From Methylotenera sp. (lineage in GTDB: Bacteria; Pseudomonadota; Gammaproteobacteria; Burkholderiales; Methylophilaceae), in contig JAIYEJ010000123.1 in NCBI GenBank assembly GCA_027487055.1, positions 1 to 8,562 on the forward strand: 8,562 nucleotides of DNA, written 5' to 3'. A program made the translations under genes and the position numbers. Shown in pieces: positions 1 to 5,358 of the stretch. The stretch's first letter is position 1; every line of letters begins with the position of its first letter. Below the pieces are notes generated by a model. That model had not been told where the DNA came from and did no database searches. It saw nothing but the letters and a program-made list of their open reading frames with translations.

Positions 1-1766
1 AAAATGAAATCATCATTGTGGACGAGTTTTCTGGACGTAAAATGCCAGGTCGTCGATGGTCAGATGGTCTGCATCAAGCGGTTGAAGCCAAAGAAGGTGT
101 TGCGATACAGAAAGAGAATCAAACACTCGCTTCTATTACTTTTCAAAATTACTTCCGAATGTATGAAAAATTGTCTGGCATGACAGGTACTGCAGATACA
201 GAAGCCTATGAATTTAATCAGATTTATGGCTTAGAAACAGTAGTCATTCCTACACACAGACCAATGCTAAGAAAAGATGCAATGGATAAAGTGTATCGGA
301 CTTCAGCAGAGAAATATAATGCGGTGATTGAAGACATCAAAGAGTGTCAAGCTAAAGGTCAGCCGGTACTAGTAGGTACTACTTCAATTGAAAACTCAGA
401 GCTTATTTCTAGCATTTTAACAAAAGCAAACCTGAAACACGAAGTGCTTAATGCAAAACAGCATGAGCGTGAGGCGCATATTGTGGCGGAAGCTGGTCAA
501 CCAGGGGCAATCACAATTGCAACCAATATGGCGGGTCGCGGCACAGATATTGTTTTAGGGGGTAACCCAGAGGCCAGTATCCATGCGGTTCGCAGCGATT
601 CTAGTTTAAGTGATGCAGATAAAGAAGCACAAGCTACACAATTAAAAGCAGCGTGGCAGCAACGTCACGATGCTGTGGTAGCTTCAGGTGGCTTACATAT
701 TATCGGTACCGAGCGACATGAATCGCGTCGAATTGATAATCAGCTTCGAGGACGTTCCGGTCGACAAGGTGACCCTGGCTCAAGTCGCTTTTACTTATCT
801 TTAGACGATCAGTTATTAAGAATTTTCTCAGGGGATCGTGTTTCAGCCATTATGGAACGCTTAAAAATGCCAGAAGGCGAGGCGATTGAGCATTCCATGG
901 TGACACGCGCGATAGAAAACGCACAACGTAAAGTAGAAGGGCGTAACTTTGATATTCGTAAACAATTATTAGAGTTTGATGACGTATCGAACGATCAGCG
1001 TAAAGTAATCTACGAGCAACGTAACGAATTATTAGAAGCAACTGAAATTGGAGAAACGATTTCAGCGATGCGTACAGATGTGATTTCTAGCATTATTGCG
1101 ACGCATGTGCCACCTGGGAGTGTAGAAGAACAATGGGACATTCCAGCTTTGGAGCGCGCGCTTAAAGATGACACAGGTTTAGATTTGCCTGTTGCGAAAT
1201 GGCTAGAAGAAAATCCAGATTTGCATGAAGAAACCATGCGTGAACGTATTTTAGGTTTAGCTGATGAATCTTACAAAGAGAAAGAATTGCTTGCTAGTGC
1301 AGACACAATGCGCAATTTTGAGCGCTCTGTGATGTTGCAAAGCATAGACATGCACTGGCGTGAGCATTTGGCAGCGCTTGACCATTTACGCCAAGGCATT
1401 CACTTGCGTTCTTATGCACAAAAAAACCCAAAGCAAGAGTATAAGCGCGAGGCTTTCCAATTGTTTGAAGGTTTGCTTAACACGGTAAAGTCTGAAGTAA
1501 CTAAAATTACAATGTTGGTGCAAGTTAGACCGCAGGAGGAACTAGAAGCAGTCGAGCCAGTTGCTAATGTGGAAAATGTGCAATACCAACATGCGGATTT
1601 TGATGAGGCGTTGGCAAGTCCACAAGAAGATTTTTCTGATGAAGAAAAAGTGCAGTTGGCAAGTGGCGCACCAATAGTACGTGAAGGTATTAAGGTTGGG
1701 CGTAACGACCCTTGCCCATGTGGAAGTGGAAAAAAGTATAAACAGTGTCACGGTAGCTTAAACTAG
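1..1766 (+). CDS. secA: SecA preprotein translocase ATPase, C-terminal part (5' end outside the window)
   Basis: SecA is the peripheral ATPase that drives unfolded preproteins through the SecYEG channel. The reading frame is open from base 3 and runs off the left edge, so roughly the first third (first nucleotide-binding fold and most of the preprotein cross-linking domain) is missing. Visible in order are the DEFSGRKMPGRRWSDGLHQA segment, GMTGTADTEA, the second nucleotide-binding fold with NMAGRGTDIVLGG and the arginine-rich RGRSGRQGDPGSSRFYLS helicase motif, the helical scaffold (ENAQRKVEGRNFDIRKQLLE; HLAALDHLRQGIHLRSYAQK), an acidic variable linker, and the SEC-C zinc tail NDPCPCGSGKKYKQCHG (C-x-C-x8-C-H). 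That tail binds zinc and contacts SecB in characterised SecA proteins. The stop is TAG at 1764-1766. No frameshift is seen, and the length from the DEFSGR motif to the end fits full-length SecA. Identification is secure. Confidence 0.98.
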   Translation, partial: NEIIIVDEFSGRKMPGRRWSDGLHQAVEAKEGVAIQKENQTLASITFQNYFRMYEKLSGMTGTADTEAYEFNQIYGLETVVIPTHRPMLRKDAMDKVYRTSAEKYNAVIEDIKECQAKGQPVLVGTTSIENSELISSILTKANLKHEVLNAKQHEREAHIVAEAGQPGAITIATNMAGRGTDIVLGGNPEASIHAVRSDSSLSDADKEAQATQLKAAWQQRHDAVVASGGLHIIGTERHESRRIDNQLRGRSGRQGDPGSSRFYLSLDDQLLRIFSGDRVSAIMERLKMPEGEAIEHSMVTRAIENAQRKVEGRNFDIRKQLLEFDDVSNDQRKVIYEQRNELLEATEIGETISAMRTDVISSIIATHVPPGSVEEQWDIPALERALKDDTGLDLPVAKWLEENPDLHEETMRERILGLADESYKEKELLASADTMRNFERSVMLQSIDMHWREHLAALDHLRQGIHLRSYAQKNPKQEYKREAFQLFEGLLNTVKSEVTKITMLVQVRPQEELEAVEPVANVENVQYQHADFDEALASPQEDFSDEEKVQLASGAPIVREGIKVGRNDPCPCGSGKKYKQCHGSLN

Positions 1767-1796
1767 CTTCTTAGTTCTAATAGGCTTGAGTAAAAT

Positions 1797-1982
1797 ATGG
1801 CAGATAACAAAGAAGTACAATCACCTTGTATTAGCGTTTGTAGCATGAACGAAAAAACAGGCTTTTGTCATGGATGCTTTCGCAACATGGATGAAATCGA
1901 AAAGTGGTGGGACTTAAATAATCAACAAAAGCAGGCTATTTTGGATATGTTGGGCGAGCGCGAATTGGCCGCTTTTGATTAA
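1797..1982 (+). CDS. DUF1289 small four-cysteine protein
   Basis: This is a 61-residue protein of the DUF1289 family, whose function is not established. The four cysteines C11, C15, C24 and C27 (SPCISVC, then FCHGC) form a C-x3-C-x8-C-x2-C pattern that suggests a zinc or iron-sulfur site. It is followed by the family-typical EIEKWWDL stretch and a short helix. The ATG is preceded by a GAG at 1788-1790 with six bases of spacing, a usable ribosome binding site. The gene starts 30 bases after secA with no visible terminator between, so co-transcription with secA is likely. Its TAA stop overlaps the stop of the convergent hvfC-like gene through a shared TTAA. Family assignment is good; a link to secretion or to the neighbouring metal-peptide operon would be speculation. 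Confidence 0.9.
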   Translation: MADNKEVQSPCISVCSMNEKTGFCHGCFRNMDEIEKWWDLNNQQKQAILDMLGERELAAFD

Positions 1983-2731
1983 CTTATCACCAATTTAGCT
2001 TTATTTTTTGCACTGCCAATAATTGCTTCTTGCTCTGCCAAATCATTCAAAATGGTTGTGCCAAACTGAATGATTGATTCTGTTTCTGGATGGTTTATTT
2101 CTAATGCAAGCTTTGTGAGTGCCTGCCTTCCCGTAAAATTTTGTTCCTGAATTAAACTTAGCAAACAATACGTCATCGGGTTTAACTCGATAAACTTAAC
2201 TTCGTATTTGCTATTTCTAAACACTAATAAATACGTTGGTTCTAGCGTTGTTGGCTTGTACCGTGCGGATATTTTGTGCACAGGATAATCGTAATGCAAC
2301 AACATGCTTGCTGGCGCTAATACTGGAACTTCATCAATTAAATTGGTCGTTTTGCTGAATGTATGTGGTGATGTTTCTAAAGCCCCCACGGCAAGTTCTA
2401 CCCACTCGTAATGAGCAAGCGATTGTAAATAAGGTGGCGTGTTTGTAACACTATTTAAATAATCCAAAAATTGCTTTGGTATTTCTCTAAATATTGGGCT
2501 TGTGGATTGGTGATGCATGACAAATCCACGTATCAAACGATGCCAAGCACGCTTTCCGTGTACTTTTTGGCATACGGGAAAACACACTGAAACAGATTCA
2601 GCAATATTATTGAATACCGCATGACGGTAGACCGCCATCCGTTCAGCAGCAATCTTAGCAGGTTTTTTGTGATGCGCGGGGTTACGGATATGCGCGGTAA
2701 AATCAAGTTGATATTGTTGAAAGCTTAACAT
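1979..2731 (-). CDS. hvfC: HvfC/BufC-like DUF2063 partner protein of a MNIO enzyme
   Basis: This 250-residue protein has the DUF2063 (putative DNA-binding domain) layout. The N-terminal helical part contains QQYQLDFTAHIRNP, RMAVYRHAVFNNIAES, CFPVCQKVHG and the EIPKQFLDYL segment (about residues 5-95). A second domain of about residues 130-245 is of the type found in MNIO partner proteins. In characterised RiPP systems this family forms a complex with the DUF692 oxygenase and is thought to help recruit the precursor peptide, despite the DNA-binding name. Its ATG at 2731 lies inside the end of hvfB, a seven-base overlap, and has no good Shine-Dalgarno sequence at a normal distance, which suggests translational coupling to hvfB. 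It is the last gene of the minus-strand run. The stop TAA shares TTAA (1979-1982) with the DUF1289 gene. The assignment rests on sequence style and operon position together. Confidence 0.9.
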   Translation of the reverse strand: MLSFQQYQLDFTAHIRNPAHHKKPAKIAAERMAVYRHAVFNNIAESVSVCFPVCQKVHGKRAWHRLIRGFVMHHQSTSPIFREIPKQFLDYLNSVTNTPPYLQSLAHYEWVELAVGALETSPHTFSKTTNLIDEVPVLAPASMLLHYDYPVHKISARYKPTTLEPTYLLVFRNSKYEVKFIELNPMTYCLLSLIQEQNFTGRQALTKLALEINHPETESIIQFGTTILNDLAEQEAIIGSAKNKAKLVIS

Positions 2732-3642
2732 GGCATTAATGCATTGGCCTCTAAGCCACTATGGTATTGGCTTGCAAACATGCGTTTTGATAAAATTTTA
2801 GATTGAATATCCGCAATTTTGTTTATTTCTTGCATTAGTTTAGGCAATGGTGGAATATTGCTATCGCGTTCTAACAAGGTGGGGAACACGCCAAATAAAG
2901 CATACGCTTCTTCAAGTAAGGCCCACACAGGGTCAATCACATCGGTGCCGTGCGTATCAATTAACAAACTAGGCGTTTGTTGATAATGACCCGCAACATG
3001 GCTATACACAATTTTTTCTTTAGGGATTTGCTGTAAAAAAGCTGAAGCGTCAAAATTAAAATTCACGCTATTAACGAAAATATTATTAATATCTAAATGT
3101 AAATTGCAATCGGCTTCTGAAAGCACAGCATTTAAAAAATCAATTTCAGACATGGTGGAAATAGGTGCAGCGGCATAAAAAGATGCATTCTCTACCGCAA
3201 TACGTTGGCCTAAAATATCTTGTGTTTGGCGTATGCGCGCTGCGACATATTTGACGGCATCTTCGGTAAAAGGAATTGGCAATAAATCATATAAATAGCC
3301 CGCTTTGCCTGCTTGATAATCGCTGCAATAGCTTAAATGTTCGGTGTAAATTGAAATTTTATTTTTTGCTAAAAACTGTTTTACTTGTTTTAGAAAGTCA
3401 ATATTGAGTGGGTCTGGGCCGCCGAGTGACAAACACAAGCCATGGCAAGCAATAGGATAGCGCTCTACAAACCATGCTAAATCTAATGCATATTTACCAC
3501 CAGCACCAATCCAGTTTTCTGGCGCGATTTCTACAAAATTAATATTGGAAATAGTTGGGTCTTGGTAGAGGAGTTGGATTTGGGGAATCAGCTCGCGCTT
3601 TAACCCCAAACCCACACCTTGTATGTCAGTGAGTGATGACAT
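2725..3642 (-). CDS. hvfB: HvfB/BufB-like DUF692 multinuclear iron oxygenase (MNIO) modifying a RiPP precursor
   Basis: This is a DUF692/MNIO protein with a TIM-barrel fold and two or three iron ions. Characterised members use O2 to oxidise cysteines in precursor peptides; the HvfB subgroup makes oxazolone/thioamide or related products that bind copper. Counting from the TTG codon one triplet before the chosen ATG, the sequence shows the expected ligand-like residues: E39 and N44 (FVEIAPENW), H68 (CHGLCLSLGG), E102-H103 (TEHLSY), E152-N153 (VENASFY), D185 and N187 (LHLDINN), H216 (YSHVAGH), D230 and H232 (IDTHGTD) and E259 (LLERD). None of the usual ligands looks lost, so an active enzyme is expected. 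The length of 305 residues suits the family. I start at the ATG at 3642 because the alternative TTG at 3645 adds only one residue. It begins 17 bases after hvfA without a clear ribosome binding site and overlaps hvfC by seven bases. Confidence 0.95.
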   Translation of the reverse strand: MSSLTDIQGVGLGLKRELIPQIQLLYQDPTISNINFVEIAPENWIGAGGKYALDLAWFVERYPIACHGLCLSLGGPDPLNIDFLKQVKQFLAKNKISIYTEHLSYCSDYQAGKAGYLYDLLPIPFTEDAVKYVAARIRQTQDILGQRIAVENASFYAAAPISTMSEIDFLNAVLSEADCNLHLDINNIFVNSVNFNFDASAFLQQIPKEKIVYSHVAGHYQQTPSLLIDTHGTDVIDPVWALLEEAYALFGVFPTLLERDSNIPPLPKLMQEINKIADIQSKILSKRMFASQYHSGLEANALMPC

Positions 3643-3659
3643 CAATTAGTTTTTACTGC

Positions 3660-3977
3660 TTATTGTTTCATGCCTTCGCCGCATTTACCTTCACCACATT
3701 TGCCGTCTTTGGCTTTGTCACCGTGACCACATTTGCCTTCACCGCATTTACCATCTTTCATTTCTTTTTTCATTCCTTCTCCGCATTTGCCTTCGCCGCA
3801 TTTACCTTCACCACATTTGCCATCTTTGGCTTTTTCGTGGTTATCTGCAACTTGGTAACCACTCGAGAGTGATTTAATTGCAAATGGGTTTTCGGCTGCG
3901 TTGATGCTTGATGCTCCAAATGATAATGCAAAAGCGCTTGAAACTGCTAATGCAACTGCTTTATTTGATGATTTCAT
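3660..3977 (-). CDS. hvfA: HvfA-like exported copper-binding RiPP precursor with seven (E/D)GKCG motifs
   Basis: This 105-residue precursor peptide has three parts. Residues 1-27 are a Sec signal peptide (basic MKSSNK, hydrophobic AVALAVSSAFALSFG, likely signal peptidase I cut near INA-AENPF). Residues 29-50 hold the NPFAIKSLSSGYQVA segment typical of the HvfA family. Residues 52-105 are a low-complexity tail in which all seven cysteines (C55, C60, C65, C78, C83, C94, C99) sit in DGKCG or EGKCG motifs. Characterised HvfA proteins have such cysteines oxidised by the MNIO enzyme to copper-binding heterocycles. Here four motifs are EGKCG and three are DGKCG, and each D-type motif opens a repeat block. 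H85 and several EGMK methionines could add metal ligands. AAGGA at 3986-3990 is a strong ribosome binding site. The gene follows the anti-sigma gene by 25 bases and precedes hvfB by 17. Export and modification are inferred from the family. Confidence 0.93.
   Translation of the reverse strand: MKSSNKAVALAVSSAFALSFGASSINAAENPFAIKSLSSGYQVADNHEKAKDGKCGEGKCGEGKCGEGMKKEMKDGKCGEGKCGHGDKAKDGKCGEGKCGEGMKQ
3672..3716 (-). repeat. 45-base direct repeat, copy B (block 3 of hvfA)
   Basis: This is the second copy (K88 to G102 of the peptide) of the 45-base segment at 3789-3833, offset by 117 bases. It codes for one DGKCG and one EGKCG motif with a shared KAK lead-in. Confidence 0.88.
3672..3824 (-). repeat. 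(E/D)GKCG-coding repeat region of hvfA
   Basis: Residues 52-102 of the HvfA-like peptide are coded by 15-base units (one GKCGE pentapeptide each) arranged in three blocks with three, two and two motifs. The blocks are separated by M/K-rich or H/D/K linkers. Adjacent units differ mainly at third codon positions (for example TGT/TGC, GGT/GGC/GGA, GAA constant), which points to selection on the protein motif. The antisense strand is also open here, but that is a side effect of the repeat. Confidence 0.92.
3789..3833 (-). repeat. 45-base direct repeat, copy A (block 1 of hvfA)
   Basis: These 15 codons (K49 to G63 of the peptide) match the segment at 3672-3716 at 44 of 45 positions by eye; the only difference is GAT versus GAC for aspartate. 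Even the synonymous codon choices are shared, unlike the middle block, which suggests a recent internal duplication. Confidence 0.88.
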
Positions 3978-3985
3978 GGTTTAAG

Positions 3986-3990
3986 TCCTT
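3986..3990 (-). promoter_or_regulatory. Shine-Dalgarno AAGGA of hvfA
   Basis: AAGGA lies eight bases before the hvfA ATG and is the clearest ribosome binding site in the five-gene cluster. Neither the anti-sigma gene nor hvfB nor hvfC has a comparable site. This would favour much higher synthesis of the peptide than of its modifying enzymes. Confidence 0.7.
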
Positions 3991-4002
3991 TAATGTAGTT
4001 AA

Positions 4003-4263
4003 TTAGTTAAGGTTGTTGTGTTGTGATTCAACCAGTTCCGTAATGCGATTCTTTGCAGTTGATGGTAATTTGATCGTGTCATCATTTTCAATCTTACTGA
4101 CCATTGCTTTTGTTCCAACGCGCAAGGCTTGTAAATGTTGACTAAATCGTTTGCAAAACTTACATATCACTAGATGTACTTTTAGTGAATATAGTTCACG
4201 TAATGTTAGCCGACGATCTAACGACTGTGAAATTAACTGACTTGTTTGTTTGCAGTCCAACAT
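4003..4263 (-). CDS. Small soluble zinc-finger (zf-HC2 type) anti-sigma factor
   Basis: This 86-residue protein begins MLDCKQTSQLISQSLDRRLT and carries the zinc-binding anti-sigma signature H30-x3-C34-x2-C37 (HLVICKFC) plus C4. That pattern is typical of zf-HC2/ZAS anti-sigma proteins, which hold an ECF sigma factor inactive until zinc is lost, the thiols are oxidised or the protein is degraded. No membrane segment is present, so the signal is probably sensed in the cytoplasm. I chose the ATG at 4263 because the family normally starts just before this cysteine. A longer frame from a TTG at 4326 would add 21 residues and overlap the sigma gene, and cannot be excluded. It lies 41 bases after the sigma gene and 25 before hvfA. 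The partner assignment comes from adjacency. Confidence 0.85.
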   Translation of the reverse strand: MLDCKQTSQLISQSLDRRLTLRELYSLKVHLVICKFCKRFSQHLQALRVGTKAMVSKIENDDTIKLPSTAKNRITELVESQHNNLN

Positions 4264-4304
4264 ATCTAGCTTTAAAAATACTCCATATATTTGACGACAA
4301 ACAC

Positions 4305-4865
4305 TCAGTTTGAAACGCCTAGCCAATTAATTTCCAAACACTTTCTTAATCCCATCCGGGCTCTATAAAGCATTACCCAAGCGTTAGTCGCGCTAATATT
4401 TAGTTCCTTACAAATTTCTTCATTATCTGATTCTTGTATATCGCGCATTAAAAATAACTGGGCTAATTTAGCAGGCAACTTATCCATGCAACTTTGCAAA
4501 GTGCCTAAAAACTGTTTTTGCTCGAGCGCATCTTGTGGCATATCCCAAGCAAGTGGTTTTTCTTCCCAATGACCTGTTTCATCAAAAAACTCATCCATAT
4601 TAGCATCTTGGTCGGTCATTAAGTCAGAGGCTGCAACTTCACGTATATTTTTTCGCATCACATCAATCACTTTATGTTTTAAAATACCTGTGAGCCATGT
4701 GCGTGGGGAAGACTGGCCTGCAAAATCTGGGCTTTTAATTGCCGCTAAGAACGTTTCTTGCACAACATCCTCGGCCAAATGCGGGTCACGTAAACGCGCG
4801 AGCGCGAAGCGATACAAATAATCACCGTATTGATTAAGCCAATCGTGGATATTTTGATTACTCAT
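4305..4865 (-). CDS. ECF-type sigma-70 family RNA polymerase sigma factor
   Basis: This 186-residue sigma factor has only regions 2 and 4, the ECF layout. Region 2 covers about residues 12-75, with AEDVVQETFLAA (core binding, 2.2) and TWLTGILKHKVIDVMRK (promoter melting and -10 recognition). An acidic linker follows at about 80-110. Region 4 spans about 117-180 with a helix-turn-helix in EEICKELNISATNAWVMLYRARMGLRKCLE, which would read the -35 element. The C-terminus LEINWLG resembles a subgroup of proteobacterial sigma factors paired with small zinc-finger anti-sigma proteins. The ATG at 4865 is 22 bases after the DUF1841 stop, with a weak GAG upstream. The next genes are the anti-sigma and the HvfABC cassette, so these are its likely regulon. 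I could not identify its promoter motif with confidence. Confidence 0.93.
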   Translation of the reverse strand: MSNQNIHDWLNQYGDYLYRFALARLRDPHLAEDVVQETFLAAIKSPDFAGQSSPRTWLTGILKHKVIDVMRKNIREVAASDLMTDQDANMDEFFDETGHWEEKPLAWDMPQDALEQKQFLGTLQSCMDKLPAKLAQLFLMRDIQESDNEEICKELNISATNAWVMLYRARMGLRKCLEINWLGVSN

Positions 4866-4887
4866 TATTTATGCTCGAATATATACA

Positions 4888-5343
4888 TCAATCCATTATG
4901 CCAGCTTTTTGTTGCAATAATTGTACATAATAGTTTACGTCTAAAGCGGTATTGTTTTGCTGCGCGTTCCAAATACATTCAGCGAGGCATTCTAAAATAT
5001 CGTGCTGAGCTTGGTGTTCGTATAGGTGGTCATCTTGATTTTTTAGTTTAAGCTGTTCATAAATGCCAGCAATGCCAATAGGCTGATTAATGCTAATTTG
5101 CTCGAGTATAGAAAGGTGCAAACTCATGTGTAAAAAAGGGTTGGTCTCGCCAAACTCAGGAAAATATTCTTGATGTTTAAATTTTGCAGGAGTATCTAAA
5201 ATAGAGTGATATTCAGGGTGCATGTGTATGACGCCCAAGGCGATTTTTTCTAAATCTGTCAGGGCTAGATTTTGCTTAAATTTATGCCAAGTCGTAAAAA
5301 AGAATTCACGTACTTCGTCGCGGCTAGGATTAAATAAAGACAT
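4888..5343 (-). CDS. DUF1841 family protein of unknown function
   Basis: This 151-residue protein matches the DUF1841 style: an N-terminal SLFNPSRDEVREFFFTTWHKFK, then PEYH, NPFLHMSLHLSILEQ, the QPIGI turn, and a C-terminal HQAQHD...LAECIW helix. It is predicted soluble and mostly helical, with no signal peptide. Conserved-looking histidines and acids recur at helical spacing (H40, H42, E44, H46; H72 and H76; H110, H114, E118), which could be a metal site, although no function is known for the family. It starts 15 bases after the FIST gene with an A/T-only leader and no obvious ribosome binding site, and ends 22 bases before the sigma gene, so co-transcription with its neighbours is likely. 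Confidence 0.88.
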   Translation of the reverse strand: MSLFNPSRDEVREFFFTTWHKFKQNLALTDLEKIALGVIHMHPEYHSILDTPAKFKHQEYFPEFGETNPFLHMSLHLSILEQISINQPIGIAGIYEQLKLKNQDDHLYEHQAQHDILECLAECIWNAQQNNTALDVNYYVQLLQQKAGIMD

Positions 5344-5358
5344 ATAATTAAAATAAAC

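Noticed and set aside
1918..1982. Imperfect inverted repeat (AATCAACAAAAGC and GCTTTTGATT) at the end of the DUF1289 gene as a terminator.
   Set aside because: The arms are about 40 bases apart, A/T-rich, interrupted by a three-base insertion and not followed by a T tract; it does not look like a rho-independent terminator.
2725..2731. A frameshift between hvfB and hvfC.
   Set aside because: The seven-base overlap joins two complete proteins, each with its own conserved start and end; it is an ordinary coupled overlap.
1979..2731. HvfC as a transcription regulator of the operon, from the 'putative DNA-binding domain' name of DUF2063.
   Set aside because: In MNIO systems this family works as the enzyme's partner protein, and the operon already has a sigma/anti-sigma pair; the name is not good evidence of DNA binding.
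3633..3872. Plus-strand open frame rich in phenylalanine and alanine opposite hvfA, resembling a membrane protein.
   Set aside because: It is the mirror of the GKCG repeat codons; the open frame and hydrophobic look follow from the repeated minus-strand sequence, and there is no plausible ribosome binding site or family match.
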